Source: Agromyces salentinus
GTDB lineage: Bacteria > Actinomycetota > Actinomycetes > Actinomycetales > Microbacteriaceae
Length of the DNA stretch: 52,283 nt
Reading direction: 5' to 3'
Assembly: GCF_009749395.1 (NCBI RefSeq)
Contig: NZ_WBIR01000011.1
Coordinates: 1-52,283 of the forward strand
This document shows positions 27,929 through 34,995 of this stretch, in pieces. A program made the translations under genes and the position numbers. Below the pieces are notes generated by a model that saw only the letters and a program-made list of their open reading frames with translations, did no database searches and was not told the DNA's origin. Position 1 is the first letter of the stretch; every line of letters begins with the position of its first letter.

Positions 27929-29204
27929 GCGGCGCCCGACCGACGAGGTCGGCAGCGCGGACGAGCCACTCCACGGGGTCATCGCGGTGGTACACCCGCT
28001 CGTCGGGTTCGATGCGATCGAGGAATCCCTGGTAGATGACGGCCTGGCGGAGCGCCGAGACCGGAGCGAGCAGCCTCATCGCCTCCGCGGCATCCGAGCC
28101 GGGAACGGCGGCGGCCCAGGCGCGCACCCAGTGCGAACGCGCCGTGGCGGCATCCGCTGCCGACAGCCGGGCCGTGAAGGCGGCTTCGTCGAGCAGGGGA
28201 TGCCCGATTCCGGAGTCGCCCCAGTCGAGCAGCGTCAGGTCGGATCCGGTCCCGCGCACGTTGCCGGAGTGGAAATCGCCGTGCACGAGGGTGTCGGCGA
28301 GACCGCAGGCCTCCAGCCGGCGTGCGCGCGCGTCCAGTCCGTCGAGCAGCCCGGTTACGCCGTCGCGGACGGCGGCCGACAGGCGATCCGCGGATGCCTC
28401 GAGCGCTCGCGCTCCCGCGCCCGCGAGTGCCGGAAGCCGCCAGTCCGGCAAGCCGAGTTCGAACAGGCGTTCGACGCCGTCGGCCGGCCTGCCGGCGTCG
28501 AGTTGGATGCCGATGAGCAGGTCGATCATGGCGGCGCGTTGCGCGTCGGTCGCGTCGTACAGGTCCTCGCCCGGGATCTCGGCGAGCAGCACGACCCCGC
28601 TGTCACGGGCGAGCAGTCGGGGCACGCGATGCCGCGACATCCGCTCGATGATCGCTCCCTCGTGCGCGAAGAACGGAGGGACCTGTTTGAGCCAGGCCGC
28701 GCCCCGGTCGGTCGGGACGATCCAGAGGCTCGACAGGTTCCAGGTCCGCACCTGCTGCGGTGGCCCGGTTGCGGCGATCTCGAGCTCGCGCAGCCGTGCG
28801 GTGGCCCACCGCAGCGCCCGAGCCGGCCCGCCGGGCACGGCCCACGGCATCCTCAGTGGTTCCGGCTCCGGCTCCGGCTCCGGCTCCGGCCATGCCGGCG
28901 GCGGCGGCCGATCATCGCTCGCGCCCGTGGCCACCGCGCCGAGGAGCAGAGACGCATCGAGGGGAGGGGCGTCCACCTCGGCGAGGTAGCGCACGAGGTC
29001 GGGCGTCCCGTCGGCCCGCTCCTCAATCGCCTGCAGGCGCAGCACGGTCATGTCGAGCCCGAGCAGGGCACGCGCCTCGGCGACGACGGGCCAGACGAAC
29101 TGCGGCCATGGACCGTCCGCCGTGAACCGCCGCGTCGTTCCGAGGACGCGGCCGTCGCCCAGGCACAGCGTCAGCTCGACCTCGCGTGCGACCCCGTCAC
29201 CCAT
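27912..29204 (-). CDS. aminoglycoside phosphotransferase (APH)-family kinase-like protein
   Basis: A 430-residue protein with an unusual two-part structure. Residues 1-100 form an N-terminal domain of unknown type (MGDGVAREVELTLCLGDGRVLG...), then an EP dipeptide linker (EPEPEPEPEP, about 107-116), then an APH-fold domain with LVHGDFHSGNV (Brenner-type catalytic loop) and LLDWGDSGIGHP (DWGD metal site). The substrate is unknown; most chromosomal members are small-molecule kinases rather than resistance genes. The start at 29204 has TAGCCT six bases upstream (29211-29216), a leaderless promoter. Confidence 0.87.
   Translation of the reverse strand: MGDGVAREVELTLCLGDGRVLGTTRRFTADGPWPQFVWPVVAEARALLGLDMTVLRLQAIEERADGTPDLVRYLAEVDAPPLDASLLLGAVATGASDDRPPPPAWPEPEPEPEPEPLRMPWAVPGGPARALRWATARLRELEIAATGPPQQVRTWNLSSLWIVPTDRGAAWLKQVPPFFAHEGAIIERMSRHRVPRLLARDSGVVLLAEIPGEDLYDATDAQRAAMIDLLIGIQLDAGRPADGVERLFELGLPDWRLPALAGAGARALEASADRLSAAVRDGVTGLLDGLDARARRLEACGLADTLVHGDFHSGNVRGTGSDLTLLDWGDSGIGHPLLDEAAFTARLSAADAATARSHWVRAWAAAVPGSDAAEAMRLLAPVSALRQAVIYQGFLDRIEPDERVYHRDDPVEWLVRAADLVGRAPLSRGR
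28858..28887. repeat. hexanucleotide repeat (GGYTCC)5 encoding the EP linker
   Basis: Five tandem GGYTCC units on the plus strand within the APH-family gene. They encode alternating Glu-Pro on the minus strand. As the unit is 6 bp, copy-number change would only vary linker length. Confidence 0.8.
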
Positions 29205-29213
29205 GCCCGAAGG

Positions 29214-31085
29214 CTAGGGCACGAGGGCGGTCGGTGACAGCACGCCGTCGACGAGCCGCTCGAGCAGCGCGAGCCCGTCGGGGGAGGTGACCGACTCGAG
29301 ATGACCCTGCACCGAGGCCACGCCCGGCCCGCGCAGGGCGTGCACGACGTCGGTCGCCGGGTCCGACGCCACCTCGAGGTCGAGCCTGGGCGTGATCGAC
29401 GCGTGGGGGCCGATCGCCGAGAAGGTGTTGTAGAACCCGATCGCCGCCGTCTCGCCGAAGACCTGCACCGGGATCTGCACCCCCTGTCGCGGCGTCGGCA
29501 GGGGCGCCAGCGGCAGGCCGGCGAGGTCGGCGAGCACCTGGTGGCTCAGGCACACCGCGAGCAGGGGGCGCCCGGTCTCGAGGCGCGCTGCGAGGAGGCC
29601 GCGCATCCTGGCGATACGAGGATCGTCGCCGTCGCGCGGGTCGCCGGGGCCGGGGCCGAACACCACGAGGTCCTCGGATGCCGCATCGGGAGCCTCGTGC
29701 CACGGGACGAGTCGCACGTCGAGGCCGAGGTGGTGGAGCTGATGGGCGAGCATCGTCGTGAAGTCGTCGTTCGCGTCGATCACGAGCGCCGACACGCCGC
29801 GGCGCTCATGGGCCTGCTGCGGCGCTCGCCAGAACGCGGCGAGGTGGTCGTTGCGCGCGGCGAGCAGGGATTCGTGACGCGCGTCGTCGACCGGCGTCGA
29901 CGCCGCGCTCGTCGCAGCGCGGGGGAGCGCCCCGAGCGCGGTGAGCATGCCGGCGGCCTTCGCCCGCGTCTCGGCGACCTCGCCGACCGGGTCCGAATGC
30001 CGCACGAGCGTCGCGCCGACGGGCACGCTCACGCGGCCGTCGCGCACGTACGCCGTGCGGATGAGGATCGGCGCGTCGACGTCGTACCCGCGGGCCGTCG
30101 GCGTGAAGCGCGCGAACACGCCCGCGTAGTACCCGCGCGGGGTCGACTCGCGCCGGGCGATGACGGCGCACGCGTTGCCCATGGGCGAGCCGGTGACGGT
30201 CGGGGCGAACATCGTGCGGCGCAGCACCTCGCGGGGGTCGAGGTCGGAGAACCCCTCGAGGAGGTACTCGGTGTGCGTCAGCCGCGACATCCGCTTCAGG
30301 TACGGCCCGCGGATGCGCCCTCCGTCGGGGCACACGGCGCTCATCATCTTGAGTTCCTCGTCGACGACCATGACGAGCTCCTCGCGCTCCTTCACGTCGT
30401 GCAGGAACGCGTGAAGGCGGTCGTCGACGGATGCTGCCGCGGCATCCGCCTCGGTCAGCACGTCGTGGCGGAAGGTGCCGCTGATCGGGTTCATCGAGAC
30501 GAGCCCGTCGATCGACGAGACGTGCCGCTCGGGCGTCGCCCCCACGGCGGCGAGCCCGGGGGTGTGCACGGCGAACGTCCAGAACGCCCCCTGCTCGTGC
30601 TCGAGCAGGGCACGCATCCAGCCGAGAACCGCGATGGGGGCGGCCGCGTCCGTCGAGCCGGCGAACTCGCGCCGGATCACGAAGTTCGCCCCCTCGCCGC
30701 GACCGATCTCCTCGTCGATGACCCGCCGCACGAGCTCGGCGTAGGCCTCGTCGCTCACGTCGACGTCGAGGTCGTCGACCACGACCGGATGCCGCGGCAG
30801 GGCCTCGATCGCCTCTGGCACAGGCACCGTCTCGCGCTCGCGGACCACGAGGCACCGGACGGGGGCGCCGTCGTCGAGCGCATCGAAGCCGCGCTCACGG
30901 ACCTGTCGGAACGGGACGAGCGCGAGCACCTCGGCGCCGTCGAGCGGGATGTCGGCGAGCAGGTCGACGTCGACCACCTCGCCGACGAGCACGTCGAGCA
31001 CCGGTTCGCGTTCGCGGCGGATGACGGCGAACGGCGGCGCGTCGGCGCCCGCGGCAAGCAGTGAGGTGAGCAGCGATGGGGTCAT
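29214..31085 (-). CDS. fused chorismate-utilising enzyme (anthranilate synthase / PhzE-like)
   Basis: A 623-residue fusion of a TrpE-like chorismate-binding domain (about 90-400) and a class I glutamine amidotransferase (about 450-620). The TrpE part has EELVMVVDEELKMM, MSRLTHTEYLLEG and FAPTVTGSPMGNA, patterns I associate with phenazine PhzE (2-amino-2-deoxyisochorismate synthase) rather than classical TrpE. The amidotransferase has the nucleophile in AVCLSHQVLADLAG and GHLES as the His/Glu dyad. GGAGA is six bases before ATG 31085. It is preceded by a Trp-codon attenuator, pointing to tryptophan control and hence anthranilate formation in vivo. No phenazine genes are nearby. The product is therefore uncertain. 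Confidence 0.88.
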   Translation of the reverse strand: MTPSLLTSLLAAGADAPPFAVIRREREPVLDVLVGEVVDVDLLADIPLDGAEVLALVPFRQVRERGFDALDDGAPVRCLVVRERETVPVPEAIEALPRHPVVVDDLDVDVSDEAYAELVRRVIDEEIGRGEGANFVIRREFAGSTDAAAPIAVLGWMRALLEHEQGAFWTFAVHTPGLAAVGATPERHVSSIDGLVSMNPISGTFRHDVLTEADAAAASVDDRLHAFLHDVKEREELVMVVDEELKMMSAVCPDGGRIRGPYLKRMSRLTHTEYLLEGFSDLDPREVLRRTMFAPTVTGSPMGNACAVIARRESTPRGYYAGVFARFTPTARGYDVDAPILIRTAYVRDGRVSVPVGATLVRHSDPVGEVAETRAKAAGMLTALGALPRAATSAASTPVDDARHESLLAARNDHLAAFWRAPQQAHERRGVSALVIDANDDFTTMLAHQLHHLGLDVRLVPWHEAPDAASEDLVVFGPGPGDPRDGDDPRIARMRGLLAARLETGRPLLAVCLSHQVLADLAGLPLAPLPTPRQGVQIPVQVFGETAAIGFYNTFSAIGPHASITPRLDLEVASDPATDVVHALRGPGVASVQGHLESVTSPDGLALLERLVDGVLSPTALVP

Positions 31086-31139
31086 GGCGGTCTCCGGTGG
31101 TCGTCTGGCCCAGGGGCGAGAGTGCTCCGCACATGCGAA

Positions 31140-31163
31140 GACGACCGCCCTCGGGCGGTCGTC
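31140..31163 (-). terminator. attenuator terminator hairpin (regions 3:4)
   Basis: GACGACCGCCC and GGGCGGTCGTC form a perfect 11-bp inverted repeat with two central bases (31140-31150 / 31153-31163), between the leader peptide and the chorismate-enzyme gene. The 3' side lacks a T-run. Region 2 of the leader (31183-31187) can pair with CCGCC of this hairpin (31154-31158 on the plus strand) to form the competing antiterminator. Confidence 0.7.
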
Positions 31164-31186
31164 GTACGTCGAAACGTGGAGTCCGC

Positions 31187-31225
31187 CTAGGAGGCGGGCC
31201 ACCAGCTGCAGGTCGACGCGGTCAT
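31187..31225 (-). CDS. trpL: Trp attenuator leader peptide (MTASTCSWWPAS)
   Basis: A 12-codon ORF with two adjacent Trp codons (31199-31204) just before its stop. It is followed by a 1:2 hairpin (31199-31202 with 31176-31179; 31193-31197 with 31183-31187) and the 3:4 terminator. A ribosome stalled at the Trp codons would block 1:2, free GGCGG of region 2 to pair with CCGCC of region 3 and prevent termination. This is the standard logic of translation-coupled transcription attenuation; here it is inferred entirely from sequence. The ATG follows TAGAGT by 7 nt, so the leader mRNA may itself be leaderless. Confidence 0.85.
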   Translation of the reverse strand: MTASTCSWWPAS

Positions 31226-31232
31226 GCCGACG

Positions 31233-31238
31233 ACTCTA
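31233..31238 (-). promoter_or_regulatory. -10 box for the Trp leader transcript
   Basis: TAGAGT on the minus strand, seven bases upstream of the leader-peptide ATG. No clear -35. Confidence 0.45.
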
Positions 31239-31312
31239 GGCCATCGACGTGGATCGCGCACGCGCATTGCGCCCGGCGACGTCGGTGCCGCGCACCGCTA
31301 GCATGCGAGGTG

Positions 31313-32161
31313 ATGCACGCAGCCGAACCCGATGCCGCCCTCGTCGCACGCCTCCGCAGCGCAGGGTGCGTGTTCGCGGAAGCGGAGGCCGCCCTGCTCG
31401 AGTCCGCCTTCGACGGGTTGCCCGCGGCGGCAGCTGCGGCCGAGCTCGAACGGCTCGTCGCACGGCGGGTCGCGGGCGATCCGCTCGAGCAGCTCCTCGG
31501 GTGGGCCGAGTTCGGCGGCGCCCGGATCCTCCTCGAGCCGGGCGTCTTCGTCCCGCGCCGTCGCACCGAGCTGCTCGCCGAGACGGCAGCGGCTGCGGCC
31601 CTCGGGATCGGGGCATCCGGGCGGGTCCCGGTCGTCGTCGACCTGTGCTGCGGCGCCGGCGCCATCGGGGCGCTCATCGCGGATGTCGCGGCGCCGGTCG
31701 ACCTCGTCGCCGCTGACCTCGACCCGGCGGCCGTGCTGGCTGCCCGCCGAAACCTCGAGCCGCGCGGGGGCCGCGTCTTCGAGGGCGACCTGTTCGACGC
31801 ACTGCCCGTCGAGCTGCGCGGGCAGGTCGACGTGCTCGCCGTGAACGCGCCCTACGTGCCGACGGACGAGATCGCGATGATGCCGCCCGAGGCGCGCGAC
31901 CACGAGGCGCGGATGGCCCTCGACGGCGGTGACGACGGGCTCGACGTGCATCGCCGGGTCGCGGCATCCGCGCGGGCCTGGCTCGCGCCCGGCGGATGCC
32001 TCGTCATCGAGACGAGTCGGCGGCAGTCGTCGACGACGCTCGCCCTCGTGGAGGCCGGCGGGCTGGCCGGGCGAATCGAGGCCGACCTGGAACGGGGAGG
32101 CACGATCGTCATCGGGCTCCGCGCAGGATCTCCTGCACCTGCGCATCCGTCGTCTGCCTGA
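31313..32161 (+). CDS. PrmC-related putative protein N5-glutamine methyltransferase
   Basis: A 282-residue relative of PrmC/HemK. The N-terminal helical domain contains the DPLEQLLGWAEFGGARILLEPGVFVPRRRTELL block (PrmC: substrate-binding linker with VPRxRTE). The SAM site is VVVDLCCGAGAIGALIA, and the catalytic NPPY is NAPY (VDVLAVNAPYVPTDE), as in the PrmC-related subfamily rather than PrmC itself. The target protein is unknown. Either GTG 31310 or ATG 31313 could start, both shortly after TAGCAT (31299-31304). The last 53 bp overlap the convergent phosphoribosyltransferase gene. Confidence 0.88.
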   Translation: MHAAEPDAALVARLRSAGCVFAEAEAALLESAFDGLPAAAAAAELERLVARRVAGDPLEQLLGWAEFGGARILLEPGVFVPRRRTELLAETAAAAALGIGASGRVPVVVDLCCGAGAIGALIADVAAPVDLVAADLDPAAVLAARRNLEPRGGRVFEGDLFDALPVELRGQVDVLAVNAPYVPTDEIAMMPPEARDHEARMALDGGDDGLDVHRRVAASARAWLAPGGCLVIETSRRQSSTTLALVEAGGLAGRIEADLERGGTIVIGLRAGSPAPAHPSSA

Positions 32162-32759
32162 AGTCGACGTAGTGCAGGCCGACCGCCATGAAGAACGGCG
32201 GGACCATGAGGCACACGACCTCGTCGACCTCCGGCGAGGCCACGAGGTCGGCCACGGCGTCAGCGGCCGCGACCGGGACGGCGAGCACCACGGATGCCGC
32301 GCCCGACGCGCGTGCCACCGTGCAGGCCACCTTCGCGGTGGCGCCCGTCGCGACCCCGTCGTCGACGATGATCGCCGTTCGACCTGCGATCTCCAGCGGA
32401 TGCCCGCCGCCGCGGAACCGCACCACCCGGGACTCGAGTTCGGCCCGTTCGCGCCGCTCGACCGCGGCGAGCTCCCGATCGTCCACCCGGCCGTCGCGGA
32501 CGACGTCGGGATTGAGGACGCGCCCCCCGCGCTCGCCGATCGCGCCCATCGCGACCTCGGGCTGTGCGGGGAGGCCCAGCTTGCGCACGATCAGCACGTC
32601 CAAGGGCGCGTCGAGCGCCGCGGCGACCTCGGCGGCGACCGGGACGCCGCCGCGGGGGAGGCCGAGCACGACCGCATCGGCCCACGGCCCGCGCTCCACG
32701 AGCGCCTGCGCGAGTCGGCGGCCGGCATCGCGCCGGTCCTCGAACGGTCGTTGCGTCAT
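32109..32759 (-). CDS. phosphoribosyltransferase family protein
   Basis: A 216-residue PRTase-fold protein. The PRPP-binding loop is TAIIVDDGVATGATAK, and the N-terminal segment VLGLPRGGVPVAAEVAAAL with DVLIVRKLGLPAQPE is typical of the PRTase proteins often linked to dienelactone-hydrolase-type genes (predicted phosphoribosyltransferases of COG1926 type). The substrate base is unknown. Convergent overlap of 53 bp with the methyltransferase gene. Start at 32759 with an AGGA-type site about nine bases upstream. Confidence 0.88.
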   Translation of the reverse strand: MTQRPFEDRRDAGRRLAQALVERGPWADAVVLGLPRGGVPVAAEVAAALDAPLDVLIVRKLGLPAQPEVAMGAIGERGGRVLNPDVVRDGRVDDRELAAVERRERAELESRVVRFRGGGHPLEIAGRTAIIVDDGVATGATAKVACTVARASGAASVVLAVPVAAADAVADLVASPEVDEVVCLMVPPFFMAVGLHYVDFRQTTDAQVQEILRGAR

Positions 32760-32951
32760 CGCACGTCCTGCCTATCGCCGGACCGCTCCCGCGTCAATGG
32801 GTTCCGCGGCGAAGGCCGGTGCGCTAGCTTCGTAAGGATCCTTTCCCACTGAAACCCGCGCCGCATCCCGGTCGCGAGAAGGAGACGCCGGCCCACCCGG
32901 AGCCATCGCACGCAGGCACCCGATGTGTCGTTACCGCACAATGAGGCGCGG

Positions 32952-32980
32952 TTGTTTTCGCTGCTCGGCGTGGGTAACCT
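32952..32980 (+). promoter_or_regulatory. promoter of the SBP/VWA gene
   Basis: TTGTTT (32952-32957), 17-nt spacer, TAACCT (32975-32980); an overlapping TACACT follows at 32980-32985. Transcription would start around 32987, right at the beginning of the hairpin leader. The rest of 32760-32951 is divergent upstream sequence with nothing further identifiable. Confidence 0.55.
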
Positions 32981-32989
32981 ACACTGATC

Positions 32990-33033
32990 GAATCCTTCCC
33001 ACGTACCCGGTGGGAACCCGAATTGAAGGATTC
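32990..33033 (+). promoter_or_regulatory. structured 5' leader with two competing stems
   Basis: GAATCCTTC (32990-32998) pairs perfectly with GAAGGATTC (33025-33033). Overlapping it, TTCCCAC (32996-33002) pairs perfectly with GTGGGAA (33010-33016). The outer and inner stems share 32996-32998. It lies between the promoter and the GTG at 33073, which has GGAG five bases upstream. I do not recognise a known riboswitch class. Confidence 0.6.
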
Positions 33034-33072
33034 GACGGTGTCACCTGTGTAACCGTCGGGCTTGGAGTGTCC

Positions 33073-34920
33073 GTGGGGCGTCATAGCACTGCGTCGGCGA
33101 AGAAGCCGAAGCGCGGCCTGTACCTGTCCATCATCGCTGCCGTCGTGGTGGTCGGCGTCGTCTCCTCCGGCGTGTACCTCTGGGTCGGCGGACACCTCGA
33201 CCCGTCGGATGCCGCTGCCGAGAACGGCTGCGAAACCGCTCAACCGCTGACCATCGTCGCCGACACGACCATCGCCCCCGTGCTCGGCGACATCGCCAGC
33301 GCGTACGACGCCGCGAGCGACGGCTGCGTCACGACGCAGGTCGTCGCGCAGGACTCCGCCGACACGGCGGCGGTGCTCGCCGCAGGCGGCCTCGATGCCG
33401 ACGCGTGGGTGCCGCAGTCGACCGCATGGGTCGACCGGGCGGCGGCCACCGCGGCCTCCCTCGGCCGCACGAGCCCCGAGGCGCTCGTCGGTGAGACCCT
33501 CGCCGCGACCCCGGTGGTCTTCGCCACGACCGCGGAGGACGCCGCGGCCGTCGCGAGTGAACCGATCACCTGGCAGCGCGTGCTCGACGGCACGCTTCCG
33601 GCGATCCTGCCGGATCCCGAGGCCTCGTCGGCGAGCCTTGCGAGCCTCGTCGCGCTCGGTGCGCACGCGCCGGCGGAGGATCCCAGGCCGCTCGCCTCCG
33701 CGATGATCGGGCTCGGCAAGTCGATTCCCGACTCCACGAGCGCCGCATTCGGTTCGCTCGCATCGCAGGCCCAGCCGAGCGTGGTGATCACGACCGAGGC
33801 CCAGGTCGCCGAGTACAACGCCGACGGGCCGTCGCAGGCGTTGACGGCTGCCTACCCGAACGACGGCACGGTCGTGCTCGACTATCCGCTGGTGCGGGTC
33901 GGCGACGCGGCGACGGAGGCCAAGGCTGCCGCGGCCGACCAGCCGGCCGAGGGCGAGGAGCCCCCCGCGACGGAGAAGCCGGACGCGACGGAGAAGCCGG
34001 ACGCAGCCGGCTCCGACGCTCGGATCGAGCCGGTGTCGTTCTCGTCCGGCACGCACGCCGAGTCGACTGAGGCGACCGAGGCCGCCGAGGAGCCGACGGC
34101 GCGGGTGAAGGCCCTCGAGAAGTTCGCGGAGGTCGTGGCCGACGCGACCGAATCGCTGAATGCGGCCGGGTTCCGAGCGTCCGACGGCGGAGGCACGATC
34201 GACATCCTCGGCATCGCGCCCGAAGGCCCTGCGGCGCAGGCCCTGCCGCTCGACGCGGACACGCAGTTGACGATGCTCCGCACGTGGGGCGTGCTGACGC
34301 TCCGCGCCCGGTACCTCGCCGTGGTCGACGTGTCCGGATCCATGGAGGAGCCGGCCGGCAACGGCCTGCGCCGCATCGACATCTTCCAGCAGGCGGCGCA
34401 GCAGGCGGTGTCGCGGTTCTCGGGCGAGGTCGACCTCGGCGTCTGGGCCTTCTCGACGGCCCGCAACGGCGATCTCGACTACGAGGAGCTCGCGTCCATC
34501 TCCGCGCTCGGCGACGCCGCGCACGCCCAGCAGATCGGCGGCATCATCCAGTCGCTGCCGAGCCGGCTCGGTGGGGCGACCGGGCTCTACGACACGGTGC
34601 TCGCCGCGGTCAAGCGGGTCCGCGAGGGCTACGACCCCGAGAAGGTCAACGCCGTGCTGCTCATCACCGACGGCAAGAACGAGGACGAGAACGGCATCGA
34701 CCTGAACACGCTGCTGGCCGAGCTCACCAAGGCCGACGACGGCACGAAGCCGGTGCCCGTCATCATGATCGGCTTCGGACCGGACACCGACCTCCAGGCC
34801 ATGCAGCAGATCGCCGAGGCCACGAAGGGCGGCGCGTACTCGGCCACCAAGCCCGAAGACCTCGGAACGGTGCTCGTCGACGCGATCTCGCAGCGGAGCT
34901 GCCGCCCCGACTGCGGCTGA
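33073..34920 (+). CDS. membrane-anchored substrate-binding-like plus VWA domain protein
   Basis: A 615-residue protein with one N-terminal helix (GLYLSIIAAVVVVGVVSSGVYLWV), then an extracellular periplasmic-binding-like domain (about 60-270, starting LTIVADTTIAPVLGDIASAYD), an acidic Pro/Glu/Lys linker with two copies of an 18-bp unit (33967-34002; ATEKPD twice), and a C-terminal von Willebrand A domain. The MIDAS motif is DVSGS near residue 420. Likely binds protein or metal-dependent ligands at the cell surface; biological role unknown. GTG 33073 is supported by GGAG; upstream in-frame sequence to 32923 is promoter and leader. Confidence 0.9.
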   Translation: MGRHSTASAKKPKRGLYLSIIAAVVVVGVVSSGVYLWVGGHLDPSDAAAENGCETAQPLTIVADTTIAPVLGDIASAYDAASDGCVTTQVVAQDSADTAAVLAAGGLDADAWVPQSTAWVDRAAATAASLGRTSPEALVGETLAATPVVFATTAEDAAAVASEPITWQRVLDGTLPAILPDPEASSASLASLVALGAHAPAEDPRPLASAMIGLGKSIPDSTSAAFGSLASQAQPSVVITTEAQVAEYNADGPSQALTAAYPNDGTVVLDYPLVRVGDAATEAKAAAADQPAEGEEPPATEKPDATEKPDAAGSDARIEPVSFSSGTHAESTEATEAAEEPTARVKALEKFAEVVADATESLNAAGFRASDGGGTIDILGIAPEGPAAQALPLDADTQLTMLRTWGVLTLRARYLAVVDVSGSMEEPAGNGLRRIDIFQQAAQQAVSRFSGEVDLGVWAFSTARNGDLDYEELASISALGDAAHAQQIGGIIQSLPSRLGGATGLYDTVLAAVKRVREGYDPEKVNAVLLITDGKNEDENGIDLNTLLAELTKADDGTKPVPVIMIGFGPDTDLQAMQQIAEATKGGAYSATKPEDLGTVLVDAISQRSCRPDCG

Positions 34921-34927
34921 TCCGCGA

Positions 34928-34980
34928 CCGAACCGAAGGGGCCCGCCCGGAGATACGCCGGGCGGGCCCCTTCGGTTCGG
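34928..34980. terminator. perfect 23-bp bidirectional terminator
   Basis: Arms 34928-34950 and 34958-34980 are perfectly complementary over 23 bp, with a 7-nt loop AGATACG. It lies between the convergent VWA gene (ends 34920) and the DHA2 exporter gene (ends 34996), so it can stop both. There is no T-run. Confidence 0.9.
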
Positions 34981-34995
34981 TGGGCGTGTCGAGGC

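Noticed and set aside
28858..28887. Phase-variable microsatellite
   Set aside because: The unit is 6 bp, so length changes keep the frame; it encodes an EP linker and cannot switch the gene off.
29214..31085. Part of a phenazine biosynthesis cluster
   Set aside because: Only the PhzE-like gene is present; no phzA/B/D/F/G-like genes are nearby and a Trp attenuator controls it.
32923..33072. Upstream in-frame extension of the SBP/VWA protein from ATG 32923
   Set aside because: This interval contains the promoter and the hairpin leader; the membrane anchor begins shortly after GTG 33073, which has GGAG.
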